The notes under the pieces: generated by a model
The model's input: only the letters and a program-made list of their open reading frames with translations
Database searches by the model: none
What the model was told of the DNA's origin: nothing
DNA from: Quillaja saponaria
Lineage: Eukaryota > Streptophyta > Magnoliopsida > Fabales > Quillajaceae
Assembly (NCBI GenBank): GCA_029379385.1
Contig: CM055606.1
Coordinates: 1,426,001-1,490,000, forward strand
Direction: 5' to 3'
Length of the DNA: 64,000 nucleotides
Made by a program: the position numbers and the translations under genes
In this document: positions 38,778-51,631 of the stretch, in pieces
Layout of the letters: every line of letters starts with the position of its first letter
Numbering within the stretch: the stretch's first letter is position 1

Positions 38778-40228
38778 GGGCGTAGTTTAGAAGCTGCGCT
38801 TGAGAGTGAGGAAGAGAGAAGACGAGGATGAGACTTAGAGAGAGACGGGGGAGGGAGACTCAGTGAGTTATAAACATGAATGCGAAATTAGGATTTACCA
38901 AACAGTTCTGTGGCTGTCTCACCTCTAAATTTTGGGGACAATCTAGTAAATGTGTGAAATTAGGGTTTGTGCAGTATAGGATAATTAATTTTAATCCTAG
39001 CAAAAAAAAAATTAATAAGGATAATTTATTTTAAAATTAGGATTTACTATTTTTTCTCAATAAAAAAAATTAAAAACTTTCAATACTGGAGGAATTTAAA
39101 ATTTTTAACTTATCTCACAAGTCATTAATTCAAGTGATAAGATATATTTAAATTTAGTAATTGAAAAAATTTTAAAATAATATATATTCGAATTAGTAAA
39201 GAAATATATGTATAAAAAATTAATTATAAATTCAAATAAGATTAGACTTGAATCTTAAATATGTGAAGATACTTGTAAGAAACTAAAATATTAGAAGTAT
39301 TTTTCGTCGTAACAAAACTCGAAAAATTAATATCATAATAATATTTTTAGAGAACCTGAAAAACCAAAATTGTAAATTTGTAACCATATGCTTTACTTAC
39401 CAATTTAAATCAAGTGTTTTAAAAAATATATATATATCTTCTTTTTGGTATTCAAATGTTTTTATTAGTTCAACTAATAAATATTCTTTGATATTTCACA
39501 AAATATATGTATGTGGTAGTTCTATTAGAATGATTTTAGTTTCTAATGTAGTTTTTACTCTATTTATATTTATACTTGGAGTGAAATGATGGACAGTATC
39601 TGGCAAACTGTATTTTCGTAGTCAAAGTCGTAATTTCGTGTTTATGGGTCGACTTGTGGGGTCCAATCTCTTTTTGACCTTTCAGACTTACAAGGCGGTG
39701 GTCGTGCCATGGAGACTATGATACTGTCTGTCTATGATTGGATGTTTTGAACAAGTATGCACCGTCACAAGTTTTTAAGCCAATTCAATGCATCTGCTAA
39801 ATTTTGGACACTGAATTAAATAATGTGAACATTCTCAATTTGATAAACAAACATGTGTAAAATAAAAATAGCACAATTTTTTTTAAAAAAAAAAGTCATT
39901 TTGATGATTTTAATTTTTACTATGTTGTTAGATGAGATATTGAAACATCATGTTTTTAATATGTAAAGGAAAAAAGTTTATTTTTGTAATGCAATATTGT
40001 TTTTCTTCTTGTTATTACATTTTTAATATCTTACACGAGATTGTGGACTGCTTGTTGATTTGAATTTGTTTATGTATATTTTGTTTAATTCTACATTTAA
40101 CTAACAATTCAATGAAAAATGGAATTATGATTGCACAATTGTGTTGTTTGGAGTGAAGTATTTGAATAGGTTTTAATCCTTTTAAAAATAATAAAATAGT
40201 TATTATGGATTATCCTAAGATAGTTTTT
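38778..40228. other. ASE promoter/leader and AT-rich spacer
   Basis: 38778-38880 is CT/GA-rich (minus-strand sense CTCTCTTCTTC-type), typical of a plant 5' leader. Beyond 39000 the sequence is AT-rich with no gene, RNA or clear repeat. Confidence 0.5.
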
Positions 40229-40630
40229 TAACGGGTCGTGCTAACTAATACCCTTAAAAATAAATTATTAGCTCTAGAAATCTAATAAATTAAAATTTTC
40301 AATAAGAATATATTTAAATGTTATAATTAACTTCTCATTATAATTAATAACTAGATAACAATTAATTAATATTTTATCTTTTTTGTTTGATAGACAAAAT
40401 TATCTCTAACCTTAACTCTAACTCTAATTCTAATCCAAACCCTAAACCTAACCCAAACCCTAATCTTAGGGATAATTTTGTCTATCGAATATAAAAGATA
40501 AAATGATAATTAATTGTTATATTCTCATTAATTATAATAAAAAAATTAATTATAAGCATTTATATTTTTATTGAGATTTGTAATTTATTAAATTTTCAAC
40601 ACTAACAAATATTTCCTAACCGGAACCCTA
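40229..40630. mobile_element. Foldback element with telomere-like core
   Basis: Two long arms, about 40258-40400 and 40468-40610, are imperfect inverted repeats. On the left the arm ends GATAGACAAAATTATCT; on the right the other arm starts GGATAATTTTGTCTATC. Outward, the ATCTAATAAATTAAAATTTT block mirrors AAATTTAATAAATTACAAAT on the other strand. The ~67-base loop (40401-40467) consists of CCCTAA-like units (CTAACCTTAACTCTAA, AAACCCTAAACCTAACCC). No open frame is present. Outer borders are approximate and no target duplication was found. Confidence 0.6.
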
Positions 40631-41160
40631 AGCAAATTCCCTTTTTTATAATCAAAATCTTGGTAGCATTCGGTTTTTATAAGTATACTCTATCTCTGAT
40701 AAGTATTGTTGAAAATAGAAATATCACGTCTCTAATGAGAACTAATCATATATTGATATGTATTATCACGAAAAATCATACATAATGATCTTATACCATG
40801 GAACTAGTGATCTTGGAATGAGCACATGAATTATAATTAATTGGATTTTTCTACTAATAATTTATAAATGAGTTCTTAATTATAAATTAAACACAAATCC
40901 CATGCTACATGTATTAACAGACTTTAGTGTTCAATTAGAAGAATTAGGATTAATATTTTTAAATAAAAAATTTAAATTATGCATCTAATTAATCATTAGT
41001 AATATGTGCTCTACTAGTGATATATATGTGAATAATACTAATGCTCAATTGTTATAAATTATGATTAACGATTTTAATTAAAAAACTAGAATTAAGCAAT
41101 TAATAAATCACGAGATCATTAATGATAGGTCATATGTGCATTATTAATGATGTGTGAACC

Positions 41161-42112
41161 TGTCACACCCCTCACGAGGCATGACTGGTCGAAGAATTGG
41201 ATAGCCAAATCTTCGTAACCCTGACTTGAACAAAAAAGAGCTAAAATTTTCCTAAGCTAACTTGAGTAGCTTCAATTGGCAAAAACAAGGGAGGCAAGTT
41301 CACGGCAACACAGCTGAAATTGCAAGGTTTATGAAGACCAAGCAAATAGCAAAGAGAGGAATAGAAGCTGGGCTACTATGAAAGGAATTAAGCTTGGCTA
41401 CCAAAGGGAACTCACACAGCAGAACAAGGAAAACAAAGCAAGGGAAGAAAGAATTCAAAGGAGGTGAAGGAAGGAAGAAGGAAGGTGTGGCCAAGGATAA
41501 AACCAAAGAAGGATGTAGAGTTTTCTAAAAGGAAAACGGTCCAAGATTGAAAGAAAGGAAAAAGTAAAAATAAATAAAACAAAAACAAAAGAAGGATGTA
41601 GAGTTTTCTAAAAGGAAAACGATCCAAGATAGAAAAGAAAGGAAAAAGTAAAAATAAAAATAAAAACAAAATAATATGAGCACAAATCAAAGTTAACAAA
41701 TAAAGTGCGTGGTAGATATTTACCTCTTGATTATTTATATATATATATTTTCTTGACTTATAAACATGTGATACAAATTTATCCTGAGTTTTTAATTATA
41801 CATGCATATGTTGAATTATATTGTTTACTTATTTGATTTGCTTGTAATGAAAATTAAATCTTGATGTATTTATACATATACCGTAATTATGCATTCACTT
41901 GAATTTACCTGATCACAATGTTATGTACTTTACGATAACAATTACTCTATATTTTTAATACTTATACTAAGGTTACGTTAAGGTTACTTATACCCAATAT
42001 TTTTTTTATAACATGTTTGACTATATTGTTATTTAATTAATTTGTTGATTTCATAACATAAATTTACACATTGTGTCTTAAAACTTGATTTTTACGTTAT
42101 TAAGTTATAACA
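41161..42112 (-). repeat. 3' LTR of the element (left copy, expanded)
   Basis: In element polarity this is the 3' LTR. Compared with the other LTR it has a ~27-base extra segment near 41199-41226, an internal direct duplication at about 41504-41660 (AAGAAGGATGTAGAGTTTTC unit twice, ~77 bases apart) and extra sequence near 41835-41885. Confidence 0.85.
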
Positions 42113-44773
42113 ATCTCCCCCCTTAAAAGAAATTGATCCCGAATTTCAACAACAAAGGATACACATAACTTATTTACCTAAATCAGGTGTAGATATTGTT
42201 GTTTCAATGCAACTTCAATTCCCATGTGAGTTTTTTTTTTTTTTTTTTTCTCTACACTTTCGCTGACCTACTCTGATAATTAAACACCTAACCTTCAATC
42301 CATGTTAAAAATCATCTTATATTCTTTATTTTAAATTCAGATTTATGAACTTAATTAAACAATCACATGAGTGAAATAATTTAGCTTCTATTTTCTTTAA
42401 ATTTAAAATTTATACGGGTCTTTTTTATTCAAGCAAACTATTTTCCTTGGTTAACCATAATTCTATTTGTAGATTTCTTAATTTTCATATTCCCTCTAAA
42501 GAATATATACATGTTCTCAAGGTTAAATTAGTTGATTAGAAGACTTGCAATATCCAGGACTTATCTGATACATATTACAATGTAATCATTTACATAATAT
42601 AGATATACGTGACATATAATTTTCATGCTACAAAACTTTTTGCTGCTCCTATTATTGATATGCAATACTAATTTATTTATAACATTATTGTACTTTCCTT
42701 ATTTATTGGAGGTCGATTATTTATCAGTACATAATTAACTTACGATATATCTGAAAATCCTCATCTAAAGAAATAATTTACAGAAATCAACAACTGATTC
42801 TATTAGCAACAAGTCTTTTTTTTTTAAGAATAACTCAGTGAATCTAATAAATCTTTTTAAGTGACCCCATTGACTATAAATTAAACTGATATTAGTTCAT
42901 ATAATAATCGGCTATTCAACGACTAGCAATACTGATATTAATAATGTATAGGAACAAAATGTTGAATTTACGTTGTACCTATCATTACTGAGTTTATTAT
43001 TTGCTATTTTATTTTTCAATTAAGAAAAGTAGAAAGAATATCAAATATGTCATCAAAATTCGGTTATTCTATTAGGAAGGACATCATGTCATTTACTACT
43101 AAAATTATTTTAAAAAAAATAAAATCAAGATCTAAGTCAACTTTAAATTACTTGTATGTATACATTTTATATCCAAATAGGTATAACGTTCATTTATTTA
43201 ATCTATATTTGTATATATATATATATATATATTTAATCCATAAGTTCAACATTTTCATTAAATTTATTGAGTCAAAGATACAACCGTATGAGGAGAATTT
43301 TCAAAAATTCTTCTATAATACCTATCTAACTCCAATAAATTTTAAATTTCAGATATTTTTTATCAAAATTTTCCACTCAAAATATTTAGCATATAAAGAT
43401 TTCTCATAACATCCTACAAAATAATTTGCATGCAACTTTCTACTTCTTGCTTTTGAAGTCTATGATATCCACAGGAACTTTATAAGTTCAAATGACATGA
43501 CTCAAAATTATTATACTTTCATCGAGTACGAAAAACAATTATTAGAACACCACTCTTTCTGATTCGGAATTGGTGATTTTCCAAACATACATTGAGTCTT
43601 GAAAAGATTTTAAGCCTCAACTACATCACTAATATCAGGGAAGAGAACTTCATTTAATCACCAATTATCATCATACCGTTGAAATAATTTGACAATAGAA
43701 TTAGAGCATCTCAAGAAAACCTATTAAAACAAATAAACTTCTTGTCTATCCAGTCTTACATCTACATTTTAGCTTCTAGAAAGAAGACGTTCAATGAAAG
43801 TTTCATTAAATTCAAACCCACAAGTGAATTCGGTGCAACTCGTCACTGAAGTACACCCTATACCACTCATTTTCCATGTTATATAATTATATTTAACTAA
43901 CTTCTCTACCTAATCACCACCTAAAACCATGCACCACCAATCCAACTCCTTAAGAACATATACGGATCTTAAATAGAGTCTATACTCGAAATCCTAAATA
44001 GCTACAAACCATATAGTAATAAATATCAAAGTATCTTACCGATTAGCATAGACAAAATTATGATGATTTAGATTTTATTCTTTTAACCAATATGTGTGTT
44101 GATTCCAAGATTCGATATTCAATATCAGGATTAATCTGCCAACTTAACATTGAAAAAGAAGCTTTTCATATTTCTTAAGAAGAAAGTTCAGAAGGAATTG
44201 GATGAACTATATGTATATATGTGTTACACTATCCATTTCGCGAAAAATAAATAGGTTCAAAATGACTTTCTTTAATAATTCAGCCAGTCTACATAAAGTA
44301 GATCTTTTATTTCCTTTCCTTCTCATTGATCCCATCTAAATCTTAAGTTTAATAGTTTACAGACAACTATCTATTTAGTTAGACTAAGCTAAAGGTTTAC
44401 CTCCTACGGAGGCTACTATTACTAAATTTAAATTTTCAATTTAATTACTTATGGTTCTTTATAACTTAGTTTCTCGTCAAAGACGTCTAAAATCTGATTC
44501 ATTACTGAACGAAGCCAATGTTCTATTATCTCACATAACTCACATCACGACCACTCATAACACGAATTGTGTCCACACTAATACAAACCAATTCAAGGCA
44601 TGCCTCATTGCATAAGGCCAAGTATGGTACGTTAAAGAATCACAACTTGAAGTTTTAGGATGAATTAAAACGCGTTACAAAGTCCACATACGCCCTGGGT
44701 AACATACGTAAATAAAGCAACAACATCCCACATTTGCAGTCACGGATCTCAAAACCTTGCTTTGATACCAACT

Positions 44774-45546
44774 TGTCACACCCCTCACGAGGCATGACTG
44801 GTTGGAGGATTGAACAAAAATGAGCTGAAATTTCCCTAAGCTAGCTTGAGCAGCATCCACTGGCAGAAACAAGGGAGGCAAGTTCACGGCCACACAAAGC
44901 TGAAATTGCAAGATTTATGGAGACCAAGCAAACGACAAAGAGAGGAATAAAAGCTGGGTTGCTATGGAAGGAATTAAGTTTGGCTACCAAAGGGAACTCA
45001 CACGACAAAACAAGGAAAACAAAGCAAGGGAATAAGGAATTTAAAGGAGGTGAAGGAAGGTGCGGCCAAGATAAAACAAAAGAAGGATGTATAGTTTTCT
45101 AAAAGGAAAACAGTCCAAGATAGAAAAGAAAGGAAAAAGTAAAAATAAAGAAAACAAATAATATGAGCAAAGATCAAAATCAACAAATAAAGTGTGTGGT
45201 AGATATTTTCCTCTTGATTATCTATATTTATATTTATTTTTTTGACTTGTAAACATGTGATGCAAATTTATTCTTAGTTTTTAATTATATATGCACATGT
45301 TGAATTATATTGTTTATACTTATATCTTAATTATGCACTCACTTGAATTTACTTGATTACAATGTTATGTACTTTACGATAACAATTACCCAATATTTTT
45401 AATACTTATACTAAGGTTACTTATACCCAATATTTTTTTTTATAACATGTTTGATTATACTGTTATTTAATTAATTTGTTGATTTCATAACGTAAATTTA
45501 CACATTTTGTCTTAAAACTTGTTTTTTATGTTATTGAGTTATAACA
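44774..45546 (-). repeat. 5' LTR of the element (right copy)
   Basis: In element polarity this is the 5' LTR, 773 bases, adjoining the primer-binding site at 44759-44770. It holds a single copy of the AAGAAGGATGTA...AAAAGGAAAAC unit that is doubled in the other LTR. Confidence 0.85.
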
Positions 45547-46565
45547 GAACCACCACTATGCTCAATTAGAAAAATTAAGAATAATAATTTTAATTAAAAA
45601 AATTGAATTTCTAATTAATCACCAGATCATTAATGATATGTAATTTGTACACTACTATGATATGTGTGTGAACAATCATATTGATCAATTAGAAGAATCA
45701 TGATTAATAGTTTATTTTAAAATAAGATTTTGTTTTTTTTGAAATAAGTGTCTAATTAATCATCAAAGTGATAGGTCATATATGCACTAGTAATGATGCG
45801 TGTATAGTTATCGTGCTTAATCAGAAAAATTAGGATTAATGATTTTAATAAAAAAAATTGAATTAATTAGTCATCAAATTAATCACTACATCATTAGTGA
45901 TCGGAACATCATATGTGTAATACTAGTGATGTACAAACCATAATAATGTTCAATTAGAAAAATCGTGATTAATGATTTTAATGTAGAAATAAGTAAATTA
46001 AGTATCTAATTAATCACTAAATTGTTAGTTATATGTCATATGTAAATTACTAGTAATGTTAAAACAATCACAATATTCAAAAAGAATCTGGATTAGTGAT
46101 TTTAATTAAAAAATAAACCAAGCATCTAATTAATTATTATATGTGGACTACTGGTGACGTTTGAACAATCATAATGTTCAATTAGAAAAATTATGATTAA
46201 TATTTTTTAATTAACTAAAAAGAAATTTGAATTATGTATTTAATTAATCCCTAAATAGGTTATATGCGCATACTACTATGATATGTGAAGGATCATATAT
46301 AGTGGTCAATGAGAAAAATTAAGATTGACAATTTTAGCTAAAAAATTTGAATTAAGTATGGAATTAATTGTAATAAGTCAAATGTGCATTACTAAATACT
46401 AATGAGTAATGTTTGAATAATAGTGCTGAATTAGAAGATTTAAGATTAATAATTTTAATTAAAACAAAATTAAACATTTAGTAATTAGTATACATATGTC
46501 TTTATTTGTACTACTAATGATATATCAACAATTATCGGTCTCCAATTAGAATTAATAATTTTATT

Positions 46566-48610
46566 AACATCTAATTTGAGTTCTCTTAAAAATGTTGTGA
46601 GTGAGATCATTTCATGAGATCGTGGGTTCAAGGCACTTTCTGAGTCAATCAACCCTACACCAAGCAGCAGTGAGTTATAATCATTTAATCATGAATATGA
46701 TTTCTTCTGCTTCTGTTGAGGGTGAATTCTCTAAAGAAGCATATTTACCACTTTTCATTTAATGAGATACAAAAGTTGTTGTTCAGTATCAAATAATGGA
46801 GATGCTCAATTCAATGCAGTGTGTGAGCTTCACTAACTCCTCTAATCTCCATCTCCTTGATTTTTCTCTTCTGTTTTCTTAACAAAGTTGTGGACTTATT
46901 GGTGGAAGCCCTGCTATTGTGTTTTATATGTAGGCAGCCGAAGACATTCAACTGTAACTGGTAATTTTTAGTGTCAGCTTTTATGTACAGTTGCCTTTAC
47001 ATCTAAGTGCCACTTTTTTTTTTTTTACATGTACATATGTTACAAAATTAGATGAAGTATTTTAGTTGCAAAAATCATAAAGGCTATAACAAAATAGGGA
47101 AGTATCTAGAAAAGTTTCATTCTTCAACAAATCCAGATCTTGCTCTCCCACTTTCACAGTTTGAATTTTCTGGCATGTGTATAACTGAAAATTGAAAATT
47201 GTCAAATCTCGTCGAACGAAGTTACTTGAATTGATGTAGCTTTTTTCTTTCTTTTTTTTTTTTTTTTAGTTGATTTGCAAATTTGTTCAATTGGCTTGTT
47301 ACCTGTCTTTTTTTTCTTTACCTGAAAAGGTAAAAGATATATGTACGTATTTTGGTTTGGATCGTATTCAATGGTTACAATCCTACAATTTATGTTTTCT
47401 TTTTTATTCTATCAAAAATCGATTTAACATGATAGATTTTTATGACCTCTTCCTTTATGCCCTACGATTATGATTTCTCCGACATTATGACTTTTACCAC
47501 ATCCATGCTGTCCATCGATTAAATTATTTCATGGATTGGATTTCACTTAGTTGTTTTGCGTTTGTTTAGTTAAAAGTTTTGTATAAATGAATTGCCATGC
47601 TATCAAAATTTTTTTTATTTATGTTTTTTCTTTATTTAGAGTAAAATAACTTAGTTACAACATAATAATTATATGTCCGTAATGCATTGCATGTCCAAAA
47701 GTAATAACAGATGTGTCAATTCCTTGCATTCTTGACCTTAAAGATTTAAAAATAAAAAAATAAAAAAATAACTTGACATTCTTTTAAGAGACTATATATA
47801 TTAACAATGTGTTGATAATCGAAGAAATAAATTTAAGAAATATTTACTTATTTAATAAATACTTATATTATTTTCAAAGTTATAAAGATGCTCAACAGTG
47901 ACAATAATTGAAGACTAATAAATAAAGAATATAGAGAAATAATTTTTTCATATTTCTTAAATTTCAATGAAAAATATCAATGTTCAGGAAAAAGAAATAA
48001 ATTGGTTAAAGAAAACTTAATCATATAATTAATGAGACAAGTACTGTAATGAGCATGATGATTTCTATTGTAGATATTTAGGAGAACAGTTCACGTCTTT
48101 ACTCTGTCGAGTTTTTAAGCAAAGTTAAATGGATTATTTTGAGAAAAAAAATGTGAGCGTTATAAATATTTGTCCTCATTTGTAAAGAAAATAATTTAAT
48201 TTAGCAATTTGTTAATTTAAATTTTATAAATTTTTGTGTCATTTTTAATTTACATGTATAACAACTAAATCATCATTTTTGCTCCACTAATAAGGGACTT
48301 GGAAAAATCTCAAATATATTAATAAAGTAATTGATTGAAAATTATGTAATATATATGCAACTTCAAATAAAACCTTAATATTAAATACCTGAAAAACTCT
48401 TGCTAAGATGATTCATTTAATTATCATTTTTTATTTAATATGATTGTTGATTATAACTTTAATTATTTATAATAATTAATGACAGGTTAACCCTAAATAA
48501 TTTAGATACCAATAACCCAATTTATTATACCTCAATGCACTTAGAGCACTAGATATATAAATAACTTTGACATGGTATCCATCAAATATTTTAGACACCA
48601 ATTGTTCGTC
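46566..48610. other. Spacer, no supported gene
   Basis: A slightly GC-richer stretch at 46600-46960 contains a short frame (ATG at 46797) that I do not recognise. The rest is AT-rich with poly-T runs. Nothing can be assigned. Confidence 0.45.
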
Positions 48611-48902
48611 CTGTCCTGTTTAATTAAGCTGTGCATAAAAATATTTTCAAATAAAATTGCTTCAAAAATATTATATAAAAAACTAAAAACACGTTTAGAT
48701 GAGTTACCATATAAGTGTTTGAACTCTCCTCATTTTTTATTTGGAAAAACTTCTTTTCCTAACTTTAGCTTTTAGCAACTTTTAAAATTCTAAAACCTCA
48801 AAAATACTTTTCTTAAAGTTTATAAAATAAAATATCTACTACAAAACAAAGTTGTAAAAAAATTTAATCCTCAAAAACTATTTTACAAACTAAACAAAAC
48901 AG
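48611..48902. mobile_element. MITE-like element, copy 2 (CCTGTTTGGTTAAGC family)
   Basis: The left end CCTGTTTAATTAAGCTGTGC and the right end (minus strand CCTGTTTTGTTTAGTTTGTA) are inverted repeats. The interior aligns by eye with 19991-20421, for example TATATAAAAAACTAAAAA and TTATTTGGAAAAACTTCTTT. It is shorter than copy 1 by an internal deletion. Confidence 0.45.
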
Positions 48903-50002
48903 GTGCACTAAATTTATTACAATGATAAAAAATTTTAATATCACAAAAATTTGATATCGAATCATGGCTTTATGAATAAAGAGTTAAATAAATTCCTGCA
49001 ATACCCAAAGAGGAAAAAAAACTTGCAAAGTTGCACAATAATGCCTAAAATATTTTAGATTTTTTTTAAGGTAGAACACAGCATAGTAATTCAAATTGTT
49101 TATCAAATAATGTCACTTTCGAAACAGCTTTTGGCTTCTGTTCTTGAGAGGGAGTGCCAAACTTCCAACGACCAAGGGAAGTGGCTAGTAAAGACAAGGC
49201 CGACAGAGGTCAAACCATAGCCTCAGCCTCGACACAAGATTAGATATGCCACCCCAGCCTCTCTCTCCCTGTTCGTTTGTAATCAAAATGAAGTACAATG
49301 CCTACCTCCAAAAGTATTTTTAATCCAAAAAAAAAAAAAATTGCCACTCGAAGAAAGAAGATTAAAATCTGTCCCACACGCCATCAGTTGGCTATTCACG
49401 AATTCGGTCCATTTAACAGCATCTATTGAGAAAACATGCAAACAAAGCCACTCGTATCAAGACGTTCGATTTCTTTGGGAGAGTTTCGAAAGTAGAAGTT
49501 TATGGACTGGACCCACAAACTATGAAATCCATTACCAGCCTCTTACGGGATAGGTAGGATAGAAACATCAAAGTTTCCAACAAACTTGACAACAGGACCA
49601 GGCATGCACTTTAGCCCTACTTTCAAATCTTCTAAGAAGAAAGCAAACTTGACTTCAAAAGAACAGAGTTAGTCCACACAAACAATGTCAACAATCCTAC
49701 CAATGAGTAAGAGATACCGAGTTGGAATGTTCCCATTCCACATTGTTGATACGAAGAAAGAAATAATCCAAATACATTGACCACACAATCAAAATCAAGT
49801 ACATATTTTCAGAAACAAGCCAACATTGTTTAAAATTATTAATACAGAGAAATTTCTATTCATAATGAATTCAATTCAAGCAGAGAATGGTCATATGCAT
49901 ATGTAGACAGAAGAATAATAGTCGTGTTATGACAAACCAGAATTGCTTGATGGCCATCAACTGATTTGCTGGCAGCTGGCACCATTCACCCTTGATCTAA
50001 GA
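48903..50002. other. Spacer and Pin1 3' untranslated region
   Basis: 49140-49300 is GC-richer than its surroundings but matches nothing I recognise. The part just below 50003 is the probable 3' untranslated region of the minus-strand Pin1 gene. Confidence 0.5.
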
Positions 50003-51631
50003 TCAACCAGTTCTCATGATTATATGAACTCCGCTATCAGTATCTACAACGCTGCTAATTTCACCAACCTTCAGAGCATATGTTGCTTCTTCAAAGGGTT
50101 TCTGCATCTGCCCACGGCCAAAAGGACCTGAAAATGGGAAAAAAAAAAATGCTTTGAACAAGTCTGAAGAGTGCATGCTAAGAGTGAAAAACTAAAGTGA
50201 CAAAGTTGTTATATCAACATTAGGATCAAGAAAGAATAGTGCTACATATAGTGGTGGTAAACCATGTTTAATTGAAGCAAAGCAGCACTGTTTACACTTT
50301 ACATACAGGACTAGAACAAATAAAGCAAAAACTAAAATGAATGAAAGAAGGATCACACAAGCAGGGATGATGCTTAAATAAGCAAGAATTAATTTTAAAG
50401 CTGCTCGTTATCTAATATCTCAGCACTCAGCAGCCTACTTGACCACACTTCAGATATTCATATGCCATGGAGGAATGGTGTTTTTGAATTCAATAAACTA
50501 ATTAGCTCCCAAAAATGAGATTGGATCCAAAAATTACTGATCTCCTATCTCAGCCAATCCCCATTTCAAATGCAAAGCTATTTCAGTTCATGGCGGAGAT
50601 AATGAAAGGATAATGGAAGACAGAGAAGAATTTTTTAAATATTTCAGATAGAAGGAAGCGTGTTTAGAAAGAGCACTGTCAACAAATTGATTAATCATTG
50701 GACTACCCTTTGAATCTACCAGTGTAATTTGACGTGCTGCATGAAGAACCTTGAAAGACTTCATAGATGCCAAAAAGAAATATATAAAACAAATAGAAGC
50801 ACGCATTTGTTACTTTTTCAAGAAAACTTTTATATTTGACAATCAATGTCATTCTTCTAATAATCAAGCAAACATCAATGCGGAGAACTTTTTCTAATGA
50901 TCGATTAGATATGACAAAGTAATTAAGCAACAATAATGAAAACAATTATCTTTCATCATTCAAAGAATGCTATAATACTAATATCAAGTTGCTAAGGGAC
51001 AATTATTATTGAGAAAATGATCTAAAGAAATCCCAAGAACCTAACTCTTTCAATGTTGCATTAATCATCTACAAGAATCCAAAACTGCTTCCTTAAAATA
51101 AACATTCTAATGCTTTATGTACGATATTCAGATCACATAGTTTGACAAACAGCGTCATTTATTCAAGCTAGTTTAAATCCAGTTGTATGCTTGGAAATGC
51201 ATCCATTTCAGGTTGGCTTCACAACTCAAATCCAAAAGTACTATGTTTAGATCAAATTCAACAAGTAAAAGAAAACTAACTTATTCCTAAACTGTCGTGG
51301 TTTAAACATCGAGAACATAATTGATCATATCGTTTATTCAGAGGAAGCGATTCAAAGAGGAAATAGTAGTACATACAGTATATTGTAAATAAAACTAACC
51401 TAGATCACCGCCATGCTTAGCAGAGCTGCAATCGGAGTAGCGAGAAGCAACGTCGTCGAACTTGGCTTTGCCGGTGATGATGTCTTCTCGAAGAGAATGA
51501 AGCTGAGCTACTGCGCTATCTTTGGTAGTGTTACTAATAACGTGACCTTCTGGATCCTTCCACGAAGCCTTCCTCCTTGAACCCTGGTGCTTTATTAGTA
51601 TGTGAGACGCTCTCACTTGGTTCGTCGCCAT
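50003..51631 (-). CDS. PIN1: Pin1-type peptidyl-prolyl cis-trans isomerase, WW-less
   Basis: Two minus-strand exons, 51631-51400 and 50127-50003, join at a Gly codon (GDL/GPFG) to give 118 residues, the size of plant Pin1At-type parvulins. The enzyme isomerises phospho-Ser/Thr-Pro bonds. RASHILIKH begins the parvulin fold. The basic phosphate-binding loop is GSRRKASW (17-24). The active-site Cys68 is in [15 protein letters not shown], which parallels human Pin1 Cys113. The C-terminal part [16 protein letters not shown] and [11 protein letters not shown] matches the family closely. There is no N-terminal WW domain, which is normal in plants. The gene is divergent from the ATP synthase E-chain gene. 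The 1.27-kb intron contains no recognised element. Confidence 0.95.

Larger units (their letters stand above)
41161..45546 (-). mobile_element. Complete non-autonomous LTR retrotransposon, minus strand
   Basis: Two related LTRs bound the element: 41161-42112 (952 bases) and 44774-45546 (773 bases). Each starts TGTCACACCCCTCACGAGGC and ends GTTATAACA on the + strand. The 5-bp target duplication GAACC lies at 41156-41160 and 45547-45551. Polarity is minus: next to the right LTR the minus strand reads TGGTATCAAAGC (44770-44759), a primer-binding site complementary to initiator tRNA-Met; next to the left LTR it reads AAGGGGGGAGAT (about 42125-42114), the polypurine tract. The 2.66-kb interior has no recognisable gag or pol frame, so it must rely on another element's proteins. 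Superfamily (Gypsy or Copia) cannot be told. Confidence 0.9.
40720..46565. repeat. Degenerate ~125-bp tandem array, split by an LTR element
   Basis: A unit containing CAATTAGAAAAATTA(G/T)GATTAAT, then GATTTTAATTAAAAAA, then CATCTAATTAATCA and TCATATGTGCACTACTAGTGAT recurs with many changes. Anchor points (AATTAGAA-like) fall near 40937, 41045, 45559, 45687, 45819, 45950, 46077, 46180, 46308, 46430 and 46545. Removing the LTR element restores the spacing between 41045 and 45559 to about 123 bases. Confidence 0.75.

Noticed and set aside
41412..41699. 95-residue frame in the left LTR
   Set aside because: It lies wholly in the LTR and reflects its A/G-rich internal duplication.
43047..43409. 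120-residue frame inside the LTR element as a gag remnant
   Set aside because: Composition is what AT-rich DNA gives (Ile/Lys/Phe/Tyr), it contains an (AT)n run, and it is on the strand opposite to the element.
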